From positions 1 through 62,304 of the forward strand of contig CAVBUH010000034.1 in assembly GCA_963598415.1 (NCBI GenBank): DNA of 62,304 bases, given 5' to 3'. Both the position numbers and the translations under genes were made by a program. This stretch comes from Colimorpha_A sp900556615 (lineage in GTDB: Bacteria; Bacillota; Clostridia; Oscillospirales; CAG-272). This document shows, piece after piece, positions 9,345 to 18,650 of this stretch (the stretch's first letter is position 1; the number at the start of each line of letters is the position of its first letter). The notes beneath the pieces were generated by a model. It had not been told where the DNA came from, did not search any database, and saw only the letters and a list, made by a program, of their open reading frames with translations.

Positions 9345-9863
9345 ATGAAGATCAACATCATCGGACGCCGTATGGAGGTCGAAGAAAATCTTAAGCTGAT
9401 TATCCAGAAGAAGCTGGCAAAATTCGACAAGTATTTCAAGGATGACGCGGTGGCTTATGTCACTCTCAGCCACGAGAAGAATGCCGAAAGACTTGAGCTT
9501 ACCGTCTCAAGCGGCGGGACTCTTTACCGCAGCGAGGAGATGGACGAGACCTTCAACAATGCTCTCGATACGGCGGTTGATACAATTGAAAGACAAATCC
9601 GAAAGAATAAAACCCGTCTTGAGAAAAGGCTTAAGGAGGGGGCTTTCAAATCCTTTGGAAGCATTCCTGAGGATGATGAAGAGACCTTCAGTATAAGAGA
9701 GAAAACCTTTATTATGAAGCCGATGTCCCCCGAAGAGGCGATTCTTCAAATGAATCTTATCGGACATGAATTTTTTATGTTCCAAAATTCCGAAACCGGA
9801 GGAGCAGCCGTTGTATATAAACGGCATAACGGAGGCTACGGAATGATTATGCCGGAAAAATAA
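9345..9863 (+). CDS. hpf: Ribosome hibernation promoting factor, long form
   Basis: 172 residues. The N-terminal S30AE/HPF domain (about 1-100; MKINIIGRRMEV, VDTIERQIRKNK) binds the 30S decoding region. The C-terminal part (about 115-172; VREKTF-like, KPMSPEEAILQMNLIGHEFFMF, YKRHNGGYGMI) is the dimerisation domain that joins two 70S ribosomes into 100S particles in Gram-positive bacteria. Length and order match long HPF. It is monocistronic with its own promoter and a strong terminator at 9959-9991. Confidence 0.96.
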   Translation: MKINIIGRRMEVEENLKLIIQKKLAKFDKYFKDDAVAYVTLSHEKNAERLELTVSSGGTLYRSEEMDETFNNALDTAVDTIERQIRKNKTRLEKRLKEGAFKSFGSIPEDDEETFSIREKTFIMKPMSPEEAILQMNLIGHEFFMFQNSETGGAAVVYKRHNGGYGMIMPEK

Positions 9864-9958
9864 GTTTTTACGGGACATAGCCTGAGGCGGTTCATATTGC
9901 TACGAGAGGCGCTCCTGAGTGCTTCGGTCTGGTATTTGAATTCGGATTGTAAAATTTC

Positions 9959-9991
9959 AAAAGCGGTAGGTCCAATAGACTTACCGCTTTT
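9959..9991 (+). terminator. Terminator after hpf
   Basis: A 14-bp stem (AAAAGCGGTAGGTC paired with GACTTACCGCTTTT, one G-T wobble) with a 5-nt loop and T-rich 3' side. Confidence 0.8.
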
Positions 9992-9994
9992 ATA

Positions 9995-10314
9995 ATTAAT
10001 GTTTACTGAATCATTCGCATGGCGGCAGCTTTTTTGACTTGTTCAGTAGACATTAATTACAGATGAAACAAACTTCCGGTTCTGCCGAGGGAATGCTCAG
10101 ATAATCGGAGTTGCAGAAAACGGGCAGCTATCTGCAAGCCTATTGGGATGAGGAACACCTTAACAATATCAGGAGAACATAACGATTCGTTCAGGGACAG
10201 ATGTGTGTGATGCAATAGAAAAGGCTCCCTTCAGGGGGGAGCCGACAACAAGCCTTTTATAGGCTGTGCAAGCATCGATTTTATCGGTGGTCTTGATTTT
10301 TAAAGAATGCTTAA
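9995..10314. other. Gene-poor stretch with an inverted repeat and possible decayed coding remnant
   Basis: ATTAATGTTTACTGAA (9995-10010) is repeated inverted with one mismatch at 10042-10057. Further on, a short frame near 10116-10180 reads KTGSYLQAYWDEEHLNNIRRT before a stop, which looks protein-like but is too short to assign. A 7-bp hairpin GGCTCCC/GGGAGCC lies at 10223-10243. I see no intact gene. Confidence 0.4.
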
Positions 10315-10439
10315 TAAGGAACTTCTAAAAATTTTTCGCATATCGAATCTATGGAGGCTTTTTCGTCATTCGTCGCCATGATTCTTCGCTGATGTCCTGC
10401 TTTATATGCGAATTTTATTTAGACTGACGTACAATTTTC
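10315..10439 (+). repeat. Partial family B element, copy B7
   Basis: The left end (TAAGGAACTTCTAAAAATT), a CGTCATTCGTCGC box and the right-side ATTTTATTTAGACTGACG box are recognisable; the right terminus is missing where family A copy A2 begins directly. Confidence 0.55.
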
Positions 10440-10619
10440 TTAAGGCAATACCGCGCAAAGATTGTTGTACAGTAGCGCCGCCGGATTTTTCGTCAAACAA
10501 AACAAATTGAGGAGGCAAGAGTGACTCCTCTGCCGACGAAATTTGTGAAGGTTGACGGGAAAGATACAAGCAAATGCGCAACAAAGGCGTTAGTCGTGCA
10601 CCCGGCGGTGTTGCCTTAA
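10440..10619 (+). repeat. Family A hairpin element, copy A2
   Basis: Complete copy bounded by TTAAGGCAATACCGC and GCGGTGTTGCCTTAA. It abuts B7 on its left and lies 52 bp before the Nudix start codon. Confidence 0.92.
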
Positions 10620-10671
10620 CACTCGCCGTACGCAAAACAGTAAGAGGTTCCTGGGAAAAGGAGATGCAGCT

Positions 10672-11154
10672 ATGGTTCTTCATGACGATTGGCTTTATGA
10701 GAGAAACGGATATGTCTGCGGTGTCAGAGTGGCGGGCGTGTTGATAAAAAATAATCAGATTCTTGTCCAGCGTGATCGAAACGGAAATGAATATGCATTA
10801 CCTGGAGGACATATAAAAATCGGAGAGACTCTGGAGGATGGATTGCGGCGTGAATTTCAGGAAGAAATCGATATGGCTATTACTGTAAAACGTCTGCTGT
10901 GGAGTGAGGAATCCTTTTGGAATCAGAACGGAACGAAGGTACACCATCTTTGCTTTTATTATTTAGCGGAAGCCCCGCTTTATTTCGATATACCCCGTAG
11001 CGGTGAGTTTATCTCTCATAAAGATAACGATGACGTTGTAATCGGTTGGCTGAATACCGAAAAAATCGAAAAGATAACGATATATCCTTCTTTTTTGAAG
11101 ACGGAACTTCGTAATTTATGCTCGCCTATAAAGCATTTTGTCACCTATGATTAA
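10672..11154 (+). CDS. Nudix hydrolase
   Basis: 160 residues. The Nudix box spans about 46-68: GHIKIGETLEDGLRREFQEEI, which supplies the metal-binding Glu residues of the REXXEE core; the usual Gly after EEX is Asp here. Such enzymes cleave nucleoside diphosphates linked to another moiety; substrate unknown. AAAGGAGA lies upstream of the ATG at 10672. A family A element separates it from hpf. It converges with the minus-strand cytidylyltransferase gene. Confidence 0.88.
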   Translation: MVLHDDWLYERNGYVCGVRVAGVLIKNNQILVQRDRNGNEYALPGGHIKIGETLEDGLRREFQEEIDMAITVKRLLWSEESFWNQNGTKVHHLCFYYLAEAPLYFDIPRSGEFISHKDNDDVVIGWLNTEKIEKITIYPSFLKTELRNLCSPIKHFVTYD

Positions 11155-11191
11155 AATGACGGCATTTTCCGGGTAATCACCGTTGTCAAAA

Positions 11192-11237
11192 TCCCGCTCC
11201 TTTACACAGCAGCCAGGCTGTATGTGCAGGAGCGGGA
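11192..11237. terminator. Bidirectional terminator between convergent genes
   Basis: Perfect 10-bp arms TCCCGCTCCT (11192-11201) and AGGAGCGGGA (11228-11237) with an inner ACAGC/GCTGT pairing. It lies between the Nudix gene (plus) and the minus-strand operon end; a T-run follows on the minus strand. Confidence 0.75.
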
Positions 11238-11250
11238 AATTGTAATTTTG

Positions 11251-12135
11251 TTACACGTCGTAGGTTTCGTCAAGCTTTTTCAACTCTCTGAAGGTATCAA
11301 TCTCAACAATATCGTCAAAGGAGCATTCTCTTATGGCTATTTTATATTCGGAAAGAAAATAGTCAAGCGCAACTTGATCCCAGTAGCGTTCTTTTCCTCC
11401 CGGGGACTGATAAATGCGTTCTATATGACCGGCAAGCTTTGCGCCGTCTTCTGTGTTCCAATAGGAGATTCCGAACATATGATAGCAGTCGGTGCCTCCA
11501 ACCGACAAGCCGGTGATAATGCCGTTTTTCGCGGTAAAGCACCAATCGTCGGTAACCTTTACCGGAACGCCGAGATAGTTGGTCGAATATTGGTATTTTG
11601 TGATAAGCGATGGGTTGTACAGCAGAAGGTCCGCCTCAAAGATATAGGTGTTTTGGAGCAGATATCTGGCGCACATTACGGAGGAAATATTATTTGCCTC
11701 GTTATACGCAGGATTTTCAATAAATTTGATACTTGGATATTTGTAGAGAAGCTGGTCGAACTGTTCCGAGAGATATCCGCGTACAATATATATTTCCTGT
11801 ATGCCGGCGGCGATAACGGCGTCAAGGAGACTGTCAATAATTCTTTTTCCCTTTACCCGCACAAGCGGCTTTGGAGTGTTGAGCGTTATCGGAACAAGGC
11901 GAGATCCGAATCCGGCGGCAATAAATACCGCACGTTTTACTCTGTAAGGCTCAAGCGTATCAAGCCCTTTCGGAGTTATTTTTCCATCACAGAGAAGCTC
12001 TGATTCAGTGAGTTGTGACAGGATTTTGTTAACTGCTCCGAGAGACATCCCTGTTTCCGAAGCAAGAGCCCTCTGTGTTTTCATGCCGTTTTTTTCGATG
12101 CTTGCGAGTATATCAAACTGCTTTTTGGTGAGCAT
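11251..12135 (-). CDS. Winged-helix fused to LicC/PntC-type cytidylyltransferase
   Basis: 294 residues. Residues 1-62 form a winged helix (KTQRALASETGMSLGAVNKILSQL). Residues about 67-290 form a nucleotidyltransferase with the signature AAGFGSRLVPIT plus PKPL, then GYLSEQFDQL, NNISSV, FEADLLL (metal-binding Asp), DDWCF and a C-terminal YWDQVALDYF, VEIDTFREL pattern close to LicC. The LicC family makes CDP-choline from phosphocholine; PntC members use 2-aminoethylphosphonate. It is the last gene of a tight operon with an ABC importer (14-bp gap), so the importer probably supplies its substrate. The helix domain may let the enzyme regulate its own operon. I infer activation of imported phosphocholine or aminoethylphosphonate for surface decoration. 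Confidence 0.85.
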   Translation of the reverse strand: MLTKKQFDILASIEKNGMKTQRALASETGMSLGAVNKILSQLTESELLCDGKITPKGLDTLEPYRVKRAVFIAAGFGSRLVPITLNTPKPLVRVKGKRIIDSLLDAVIAAGIQEIYIVRGYLSEQFDQLLYKYPSIKFIENPAYNEANNISSVMCARYLLQNTYIFEADLLLYNPSLITKYQYSTNYLGVPVKVTDDWCFTAKNGIITGLSVGGTDCYHMFGISYWNTEDGAKLAGHIERIYQSPGGKERYWDQVALDYFLSEYKIAIRECSFDDIVEIDTFRELKKLDETYDV

Positions 12136-12148
12136 GGCTAATTTCCTT

Positions 12149-13771
12149 TCAATCCGACGGCAAAGCCGTTTTTTTGTGTTTTGCGAATATCCGCTTGGTG
12201 AGATAAACCATTGTTTTCATCAAGAGATTTACGGCAAGAATGAGAAGCGAAACAAAAGCGGAGGATTCGAGAAGCATCTGTGCTTCAAACTGCGGAATCA
12301 TAAGTGAAATCGGCTTTGTACGAATATTGGCCAGAAATGCGACGGCGGATATCGTCATCATGGAGTTTATGAAAAAATAGGAGAACATTTCGGCAAGCGT
12401 TGTCTTGGTTTGTGGCAATATGACGTCTTTTATTAGACGGAACCTTCCTATTCCGAGTGAGGCGGCAACCGCTTCGAGATTAGGGTTCAGCTTTCCTATG
12501 CTGTTATAAATCATCAGATAAGGAGAAGAAAAGAAATGAACCGTATTGGCAAGAATCAGAATGGCAAGCGTGCCGTAAATAAAGCTTCCGCTGAAAAACA
12601 GGACGTAAGACAGGCCGAGAACAATCCCCGGAACGGCAAGCGAGAGAATAGACATGAGATGGAGAAACTTGGAAGCGCGTACCGAGGTCCTTGCGGTGAA
12701 ACAGGCGCAGATAAACGATACGGCGGTTCCGACGAGTGCGGTGAAAAGGGCAATTACCACGGAATTGAGCAGGTAATCTCCGGCTCCCTTTCGGAAAGTG
12801 TTTACCACATTATGTAGAGTGAGGCTCATGTCAATGGGATATCTGTTTGTAAAGGTGATGGCAATAAACGAGAAAATAGGGTAGACAACGCAGACTGAAA
12901 TCACGCTAAGCAGTATGAAAGCGATAGCATCGCGAAGAGGTCTTTTTTCAGTATGGAAAGGGCGGCATACGCTTCCGCTTCTGCGGTCTCCCTTGCAGAT
13001 AAGGTCAATTATGAATGCCGCAGCGGCAGGAATAAGAAGAATAAGTCCGAAAAAGCTTCCCTTTGCGAAATTCTGTCTGCCTATAACCTCCTCGTACATG
13101 AGTACAGGAAGAGTTTTGTACATTCCGCCTATCATAAGAGGCACACCGTAATCGGTTATAATCATGGTGAATACCGCGAAAATTACGCTTATCATCGGTT
13201 TTTTCAAATACGGAGCGGTTATCGCAGTAAAACGTCTCGGTTTGGGAATTCCGAGAACAGCCGCCGCATCATAGGGTGTACTGTCTTCGTATTGGAGAAT
13301 ATCGGATATCATGATGTAGGCGACGGGAAAAGCATACATGACAGAGCCGACGACAATTCCCCAGAAGCCGTAAATTCCCTTGGTCATGCCGAAAAGCTTT
13401 GTCAGGCTTCCGTTGGATCCGAAAAGAATGATAAGTCCCATTCCGTGAGAAATAGAGGGAATCAGCATCGGAAGCAGAACGCAAAGGTTAAAAAAGGATT
13501 TAAAACGTACCGATGTTCTTGTCATGCACCACGCAGCACACGCGGCAATGATGATTGCAATCAGCGTAGCCGTTACGGATACCGCAAAGGAGTTTCCCGC
13601 TGCTTTAAGTATGCTTTTGTCGGAGAGAAGCGCACCGAGATCGGCTTTTCCGAGATTGGTGAGCATGGAGAAAAGCGGGCAGAGAACAGAAATAATGAAG
13701 AAACAGCAGAGAAGAAATACCGTAGTTCCGCTGAACACATTTTTCCTTGTTATAGATATTTTTGCTGTCAA
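12149..13771 (-). CDS. ABC importer permease, two fused MetI-type domains
   Basis: 540 residues with about 12 hydrophobic segments. Two EAA cytoplasmic loops are visible, DAAAVLGIPKPRRF in the first half and EAVAASLGIGRFRLI in the second, so one chain provides both transmembrane halves, as in the Fe3+/2-aminoethylphosphonate (FbpB/PhnUV) group. The start appears to be TTG at 13771, with a GGGGGG run 8-14 nt upstream. It lies between the ATPase gene (14-bp gap) and the cytidylyltransferase gene. It works with the binding protein at 14526 and the ATPase at 13786. Confidence 0.88.
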   Translation of the reverse strand: MTAKISITRKNVFSGTTVFLLCCFFIISVLCPLFSMLTNLGKADLGALLSDKSILKAAGNSFAVSVTATLIAIIIAACAAWCMTRTSVRFKSFFNLCVLLPMLIPSISHGMGLIILFGSNGSLTKLFGMTKGIYGFWGIVVGSVMYAFPVAYIMISDILQYEDSTPYDAAAVLGIPKPRRFTAITAPYLKKPMISVIFAVFTMIITDYGVPLMIGGMYKTLPVLMYEEVIGRQNFAKGSFFGLILLIPAAAAFIIDLICKGDRRSGSVCRPFHTEKRPLRDAIAFILLSVISVCVVYPIFSFIAITFTNRYPIDMSLTLHNVVNTFRKGAGDYLLNSVVIALFTALVGTAVSFICACFTARTSVRASKFLHLMSILSLAVPGIVLGLSYVLFFSGSFIYGTLAILILANTVHFFSSPYLMIYNSIGKLNPNLEAVAASLGIGRFRLIKDVILPQTKTTLAEMFSYFFINSMMTISAVAFLANIRTKPISLMIPQFEAQMLLESSAFVSLLILAVNLLMKTMVYLTKRIFAKHKKTALPSD

Positions 13772-13785
13772 CAGAAACCCCCCCG

Positions 13786-14538
13786 TTATCTCATATACTT
13801 TGCGAGAGAATCGATTTTTACTTTCAGATTATCGAGAACAAAGCTGCGGACATAATCATCGGCAGGAGAATCGAGTATTTGCCGCGGGGTATCGATCTGA
13901 TGGATTTTTGCCTCGCCCATGACCATGATTCGGTCCGACATGGCAAACGCCTCTTCCTGGTCATGGGTAATGTATATCATGGTGGTTCCGAAACGCCGCT
14001 GTATCTCTTTCAGTTCGGTACGCAGCGCGAGCCGTGTGGCAACGTCAAGTGCGCTCATCGGCTCGTCAAAGAGGACGATAGCGGGATTCAGCGCAAGGGT
14101 TCTTGCAATGGCAACCCTTTGCTGCTGACCTCCCGAAAGCTCTGCGGGATACTTATCGGCGTGTTCCTCAAGACCGACCTGTTTTATAAGCGCGTCGGCG
14201 CGTACCTTTGCCTCTGACCTGAGTTCAGGGCGGAACCGCATGGCATATTCCACGTTTTTTCTTACATTCATATTTTCAAACAGGGCGTAGTTTTGAAAAA
14301 CTATACCCATTTTCCGTTTGTCGGGAGGGTTGTGGGTTATGTCCTTTCCTTCAAGCGAAACAGTTCCGTTATCTGGCTCCAAAAGTCCGATAAGAATACG
14401 CAAAAGCGTTGTTTTTCCGCATCCGGAGGGACCAAGTATGGAAAGAAATTCTCCCTTTTCTACGCTGAAGCTTACTCCGTCAAGCGCGGCGCGTTCACCG
14501 TAGTGCTTTGACAGTGAAGCTGCTCTCAGTATTTCCAT
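13786..14538 (-). CDS. ABC importer ATP-binding protein
   Basis: 250 residues. Walker A is GPSGCGKTT near 35-43, Q-loop VFQNYALF, signature LSGGQQQRVAIA, Walker B IVLFDEPMSALD and H-loop ITHDQEEA. It resembles the PotA/FbpC/PhnT group but lacks the long C-terminal regulatory domain of MalK-type ATPases. Its start overlaps the end of the binding-protein gene by 13 bp, showing cotranscription. Confidence 0.93.
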   Translation of the reverse strand: MEILRAASLSKHYGERAALDGVSFSVEKGEFLSILGPSGCGKTTLLRILIGLLEPDNGTVSLEGKDITHNPPDKRKMGIVFQNYALFENMNVRKNVEYAMRFRPELRSEAKVRADALIKQVGLEEHADKYPAELSGGQQQRVAIARTLALNPAIVLFDEPMSALDVATRLALRTELKEIQRRFGTTMIYITHDQEEAFAMSDRIMVMGEAKIHQIDTPRQILDSPADDYVRSFVLDNLKVKIDSLAKYMR

Positions 14539-15521
14539 TTGTCAAGAAGACTTTCCTTTACAGTGATATCATTGAGCCCGGTCATATCTCCGTAGGGTAT
14601 ATTTTCCGGGAAGTTTTCCATTGTGAAATCAAGGTTGTTATATATTTTCTCAGGGGCATAAAGCTCTTTGTCTTTCGGAGTGACATCTGAGAGAATATAA
14701 GAGAATACCTTCATGATATCCGCGTCGTTTTGCTTTCCTTCTATTACTGCACTGGAATAAACGTTGTAGGGAGAGCCTTCTTCAAAATAAAGTATCTCGT
14801 AATCAGAACCGTTATTGATTTCACTTACCGCCTGGAAGGTCATGCCGAGGGCGATAGCTGCCTCCCCCATTTTCAATGCCTGTACAGGTCCGGAGCCGGA
14901 AGAAGTGAAGCCTGCCCCTGATATATTTTCGGCAAGACTGTCAAAGTATGCAAGCGTTTTTTCTTCTCCCCATTCATTGACAAGATTGAGATAAAATATA
15001 TATCCGGTTCCGGATGCTTTAGGATTTGGCATGGAGATCATCCCCTTATATTCGGCTTTAAGGAGGTCTTCATAGGAGGAGGGAAGCGCGATACCCTTTG
15101 TATCCAGCATTTTTTTATTTACAATAATAGAACCGCTTGTCCGTATAAAAGGAACATATTTGTGATTTTTCGGAACAAGCTCATCGAGATATACGCTGAA
15201 ATCAACATCTTTCAACTCGGCAAGGCTATCGGATATCTTTTCAAGATAAACGTTTTCAAGCTCCATTATAATATCGCAGTCGGTGTTTTTTCCCTCGGCG
15301 ATGAGCTTGGCGGACAGATCTCCCGTCGATTTGTATTCAATGCGTATATCATATTCGGGGAATTTTGCATCGAGCATTTTCTGAGCGTTTTCAATGCGGA
15401 AATCCTCTGAAGAGGCGTAAATTGTGATTATTTTCTTTTTCTGACCGCAGGAACATAGGGATAATAGGAGCATAGCCGCAGCGATAAACGCTGTGAGCGA
15501 TTTTAAAAATATTTTTTTCAT
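14526..15521 (-). CDS. Substrate-binding lipoprotein of the importer (Fe3+/aminoethylphosphonate family)
   Basis: 331 residues from the ATG at 15521, chosen because AAAGG lies 7 nt upstream and a signal peptide with lipobox LLSLCSC follows directly; the frame stays open upstream only through a family A repeat. Motifs of the iron/phosphonate cluster are visible: ASSEDFRIENAQKML, MPNPKASGTGY, GSGPVQALKMGEAAIALGM. Neighbouring genes encode the permease and ATPase. Pairing with a LicC-type enzyme favours an organophosphorus or choline-type substrate over iron, but binding residues cannot be read securely. Confidence 0.85.
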   Translation of the reverse strand: MKKIFLKSLTAFIAAAMLLLSLCSCGQKKKIITIYASSEDFRIENAQKMLDAKFPEYDIRIEYKSTGDLSAKLIAEGKNTDCDIIMELENVYLEKISDSLAELKDVDFSVYLDELVPKNHKYVPFIRTSGSIIVNKKMLDTKGIALPSSYEDLLKAEYKGMISMPNPKASGTGYIFYLNLVNEWGEEKTLAYFDSLAENISGAGFTSSGSGPVQALKMGEAAIALGMTFQAVSEINNGSDYEILYFEEGSPYNVYSSAVIEGKQNDADIMKVFSYILSDVTPKDKELYAPEKIYNNLDFTMENFPENIPYGDMTGLNDITVKESLLDKWKY

Positions 15522-15728
15522 AGCGGAACCTTTCGTAAAAAACGTAATTTTTATTCTCTGCAGCAAAGCAGCGAATGTTCGATTGGTGAGTATTATACTG
15601 CTATAATGAACGAAATTCAAGTATAAATTGTAAACAATTGCTTTCTTATGAAAATGATATGCGCATATTTTGAACGAATTGCCATAAAATTTATAAAAGA
15701 TGCACGCATATAGAAATCTGAAACAGGG

Positions 15729-15887
15729 GAAGGCATCGGTATTTCTCTTTGTCAAGAAGTGATTCCTTAGAGACATCCTTACCAATTTTGCCGGCAGAGA
15801 CGTCACACCTACCTCCTCAATTGGTATTTTCTGACGAAAAATAGAACTGCGCATCTGCACCATCAGAATCCTGCGGTATTGCCTTAA
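15729..15887 (-). repeat. Degenerate family A element, copy A3
   Basis: In reverse orientation: the right end CTGCGGTATTGCCTTAA, CTGACGAAAAAT box and CCTCCTCAATTGG half-hairpin are clear. The left end (GAAGGCATCGGTATT) is weak and the left third has decayed. Confidence 0.65.
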
Positions 15888-16284
15888 AATTCCCGGATTT
15901 TGGGATGCCAATTTTGTTCTTAGGAAGATATCCGAAACGAAGCGGAGAAGCTTTTCAAAGAAATCGAATCCTTTTCTCTGTTCTTGTTCGTAGAATTAAA
16001 AATATTATTCCGCATGGAGTACAATATGAGAGACCGTTAAAATATTCAAGTACAGAGCGCGAATCTCTAACCTTATTTTTTATAAAAAATATAAATCCTT
16101 TCATTTTTGAAAGATGGTCCATTTTTTTCGTAAAATATATGTTTTTTATTTGAAATATAGTATATATTGGTGAACAAAAGTTATGAGTAATATACCAATA
16201 ATTCATAAATATTGTTCGAAATTTCTTTGAATATGACATATTATGAACTGAAAATAATTCGGGTTGTTTTTTTGTCCCTTAGAC

Positions 16285-16313
16285 TTTACAATTTCTGATT
16301 ATGGTGATATAAT
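16285..16313 (+). promoter_or_regulatory. Promoter for the envelope cluster
   Basis: TTTACA (16285-16290), 17-bp spacer, TATAAT (16308-16313). The leader to the start codon at 16791 is about 470 nt and contains family A copy A4. Confidence 0.6.
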
Positions 16314-16408
16314 AGAAAGTCGTATATGAAGATGATGTCGCTTGGTACTGAGCATCTCAAAACTGTTTTCGGGAACCTTTTTGGTTTTTTTTCGTCTTAT
16401 ATATTGTC

Positions 16409-16596
16409 TTAAGGCAACACCGCACAATGCACAATGATTGTTGTGCAGTTGCGCCGCCGGATTTTTCGTCAGACAATACCAATTGAGAAGGCAAGAGTGA
16501 CTCCTCTGCCGACGAAATTTGTGAAGGTTGACGGAAAAGATGCAAGCAAATGCGCAATAAAGGCGTTAGCCGGTAATTGTGCGGTGTTGCCTTAAA
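16409..16596 (+). repeat. Family A hairpin element, copy A4
   Basis: Complete copy, slightly longer than the others because ACAATGC is duplicated near the left end. The right end reads AATTGTGCGGTGTTGCCTTAA, which extends terminal pairing compared with other copies. It lies inside the predicted 5' leader of the LTA-synthase-like gene. Confidence 0.92.
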
Positions 16597-16790
16597 TAAG
16601 CTTTTTATTTTTGGCTCTATCAAAAAGGCTATATTTCCGATAAAATATGGTTTTGGCGGTAAGCTGAATGAAGAAGAATGTATTAAAAATTCACAATTAT
16701 ATGTGAGATTTGACTTTAAAAAGAGTTGTAAGAGTTGAAATTTTTGTATGTTTTGAAATTATTTCATAGAATAGGAAAGGTATAGCAGTT

Positions 16791-18650
16791 TTGGAAGATA
16801 ATTTGAATGAGATGGTCGTAGTTGAGGAAAGCAATGCAGCGGAAAATCTAAATATGCCTGCTGATAACGGGAATAAAAAGATGAAACACAGAAAGAAGGA
16901 ACAGGGCTTTCGTGATAAGCTGGCAATGCTCTGGAAGGATAAGCGAAAATTTTCCGTAAGGCTGATAACTGCCATATGCGCTGCGATAGCCTTTGTATTT
17001 ACCTTTTTTGTATTCGGACCGTTTGAGCTTTATATATCCAACATGTCCTTTTTTGCCTTTTCGTGCAAGTATCTGATTCCTCCTGTCGTAATTGCTGGTT
17101 TGATTCTTACGGCGGCGGTTACCTTGATTCTGGTGTTGCTTAGAGGAAAAGTGTACAATTATGCGGTTTCGCTTGTGTTTTCCGTTACACTCGCCGGATA
17201 TATTCAGGGGAATTTTCTGAATATAGATCACGGTACTTTGGACGGAAGCGAGGTCGTTTGGCAGAACTTTAAAGTGCCGGCGATGCTGAATCTGCTGTTT
17301 TGGGCGGCAGTCATTTTAATTCCCCTTGCGCTTCAGTTTTTCAGCCGAAAGCTGTGGAAGAATGCGGTGAGGATTGTTTCGGTGATCATAGTCGGCGCAC
17401 AGGCAACCGCGCTGGTATCCCTTCTGGTTACGGCAAAATTTACCAATGTTTCGGACGACGGCTTTTTAACGAAGGATAGTATATATGAGGTGGCTCCGGA
17501 GAAGAATGTAATATTTTTCCTGCTTGACAGATTCGATAAACGGTATGCAGACATACAGTTTGAAAAATATCCCGAGCTTAAAGAAGAGTTTAAGGGCTTT
17601 ACCTATTATGAAAATTTTACGGGAAGCTATTCCCGTACCTGTCCGTCCGTTGCCTATTTTCTTACCGGAGTGAAGTGCGACTATACGATTCCGATGTCTG
17701 ATTACTTTAAAAAGGCATGGAGCGAGGGAACATTTCTATCTGATATCAAAAACGCCGGCTATGAAACGAAAATTTATTCCGAGATAACCTATATGATGGA
17801 AAAGTCAGAATACGGTAAAGAGGAAATATCCAATATCGGTTCCCCCACTCATTCTGCGGATCCGATGAAGATACTCTCCGCTATGTACGGTCTTTCCGCA
17901 TATCGTTATATGCCCGAGATGATGAAGCCGTATTATCATGTTTATACCGGCGATATTTCGTACGGCTTTATTTACGGAGGCGAAGAGAGCCGGAACAATA
18001 TTTATTCCACAGACGATATTCTGTTTCGCAAGGAGCTGAATGAAAAAGGTGTCAGCGTCAAAGAAAACAGCGCCGGTTCATTTATTTTCTATCATCTCCA
18101 GGGAGCGCATGATCCTTTCCGAATGGACGAGAACTGTCAACCTATGCAGGGAATGGAATACAGCGAGACCGGCAGGCATAAGCAGATCAGAGGAAATTTA
18201 GATACCGTTTTCCATTATATCGAGGAATTGAAGAAACTCGGCGTGTATGACGATACCACGATCATAATTTCCGCAGATCATGCGAGAACCGGGTATATGA
18301 CTGAGCTTGACGGAGAACGTGTTCTTGCCCTATTTGTGAAGCCGGCGGGCGCCGACGGCAGCGAACCGATGAAACGGTCCCATAAGCAGATTACTCAGGA
18401 TAATTTAAGAGCCAGCATAGTGTCTTATTTCGGGCTGGATTCTTCCGCCTATGGGCGGACAATAGAGGATATCGGAGAGAATGAGGAGGTTATACGGTAT
18501 TTTTGGATGAACGGCTCGAATGAGCTGAAAACAAAACGCGACGTAAACCTCATAACATATAAAATAACCGGTGACGCCAATAACTTTGATAATTGGGAAA
18601 AGGTTTCCGTTGATCCGATTCAATATCCGTATTACGATGCCAATAAATAA
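16791..18650 (+). CDS. Membrane LTA-synthase-like phosphotransferase (sulfatase fold)
   Basis: 619 residues. A charged cytoplasmic N-terminus (about 1-55) precedes five transmembrane segments (about 57-225), then an extracytoplasmic alkaline-phosphatase-superfamily domain. Metal/active-site candidates are the Asp in FFLLDRFD, the Thr in SRTCPSV (nucleophile position of LtaS) and ADHARTG. These enzymes move phosphoglycerol or phosphoethanolamine groups from lipid onto cell-surface polymers. The start is TTG at 16791, with AGGAAAGG ending 10 nt upstream; an ATG lies seven codons in. The neighbours are a small membrane protein, signal peptidase and the insertase/glycerophosphotransferase fusion, which points to an envelope polymer locus. 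Confidence 0.8.
   Translation: MEDNLNEMVVVEESNAAENLNMPADNGNKKMKHRKKEQGFRDKLAMLWKDKRKFSVRLITAICAAIAFVFTFFVFGPFELYISNMSFFAFSCKYLIPPVVIAGLILTAAVTLILVLLRGKVYNYAVSLVFSVTLAGYIQGNFLNIDHGTLDGSEVVWQNFKVPAMLNLLFWAAVILIPLALQFFSRKLWKNAVRIVSVIIVGAQATALVSLLVTAKFTNVSDDGFLTKDSIYEVAPEKNVIFFLLDRFDKRYADIQFEKYPELKEEFKGFTYYENFTGSYSRTCPSVAYFLTGVKCDYTIPMSDYFKKAWSEGTFLSDIKNAGYETKIYSEITYMMEKSEYGKEEISNIGSPTHSADPMKILSAMYGLSAYRYMPEMMKPYYHVYTGDISYGFIYGGEESRNNIYSTDDILFRKELNEKGVSVKENSAGSFIFYHLQGAHDPFRMDENCQPMQGMEYSETGRHKQIRGNLDTVFHYIEELKKLGVYDDTTIIISADHARTGYMTELDGERVLALFVKPAGADGSEPMKRSHKQITQDNLRASIVSYFGLDSSAYGRTIEDIGENEEVIRYFWMNGSNELKTKRDVNLITYKITGDANNFDNWEKVSVDPIQYPYYDANK

Larger units (their letters stand above)
15522..16408. 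other. AT-rich intergenic region
   Basis: No credible gene. It holds the minus-strand promoter region of the importer operon (about 15540-15620), a degenerate family A copy (15729-15887), about 370 bp of AT-rich DNA without recognisable structure, and the promoter of the next gene at 16285-16313. Confidence 0.6.

Noticed and set aside
12953..13855. 300-codon plus-strand open frame
   Set aside because: It lies opposite the permease gene, has low-complexity Arg/Lys/Asn/Ser composition and no recognisable domain.
15522..15911. N-terminal extension of the importer binding protein
   Set aside because: It reads through a family A copy; a signal peptide with lipobox and ribosome-binding site starts at 15521.
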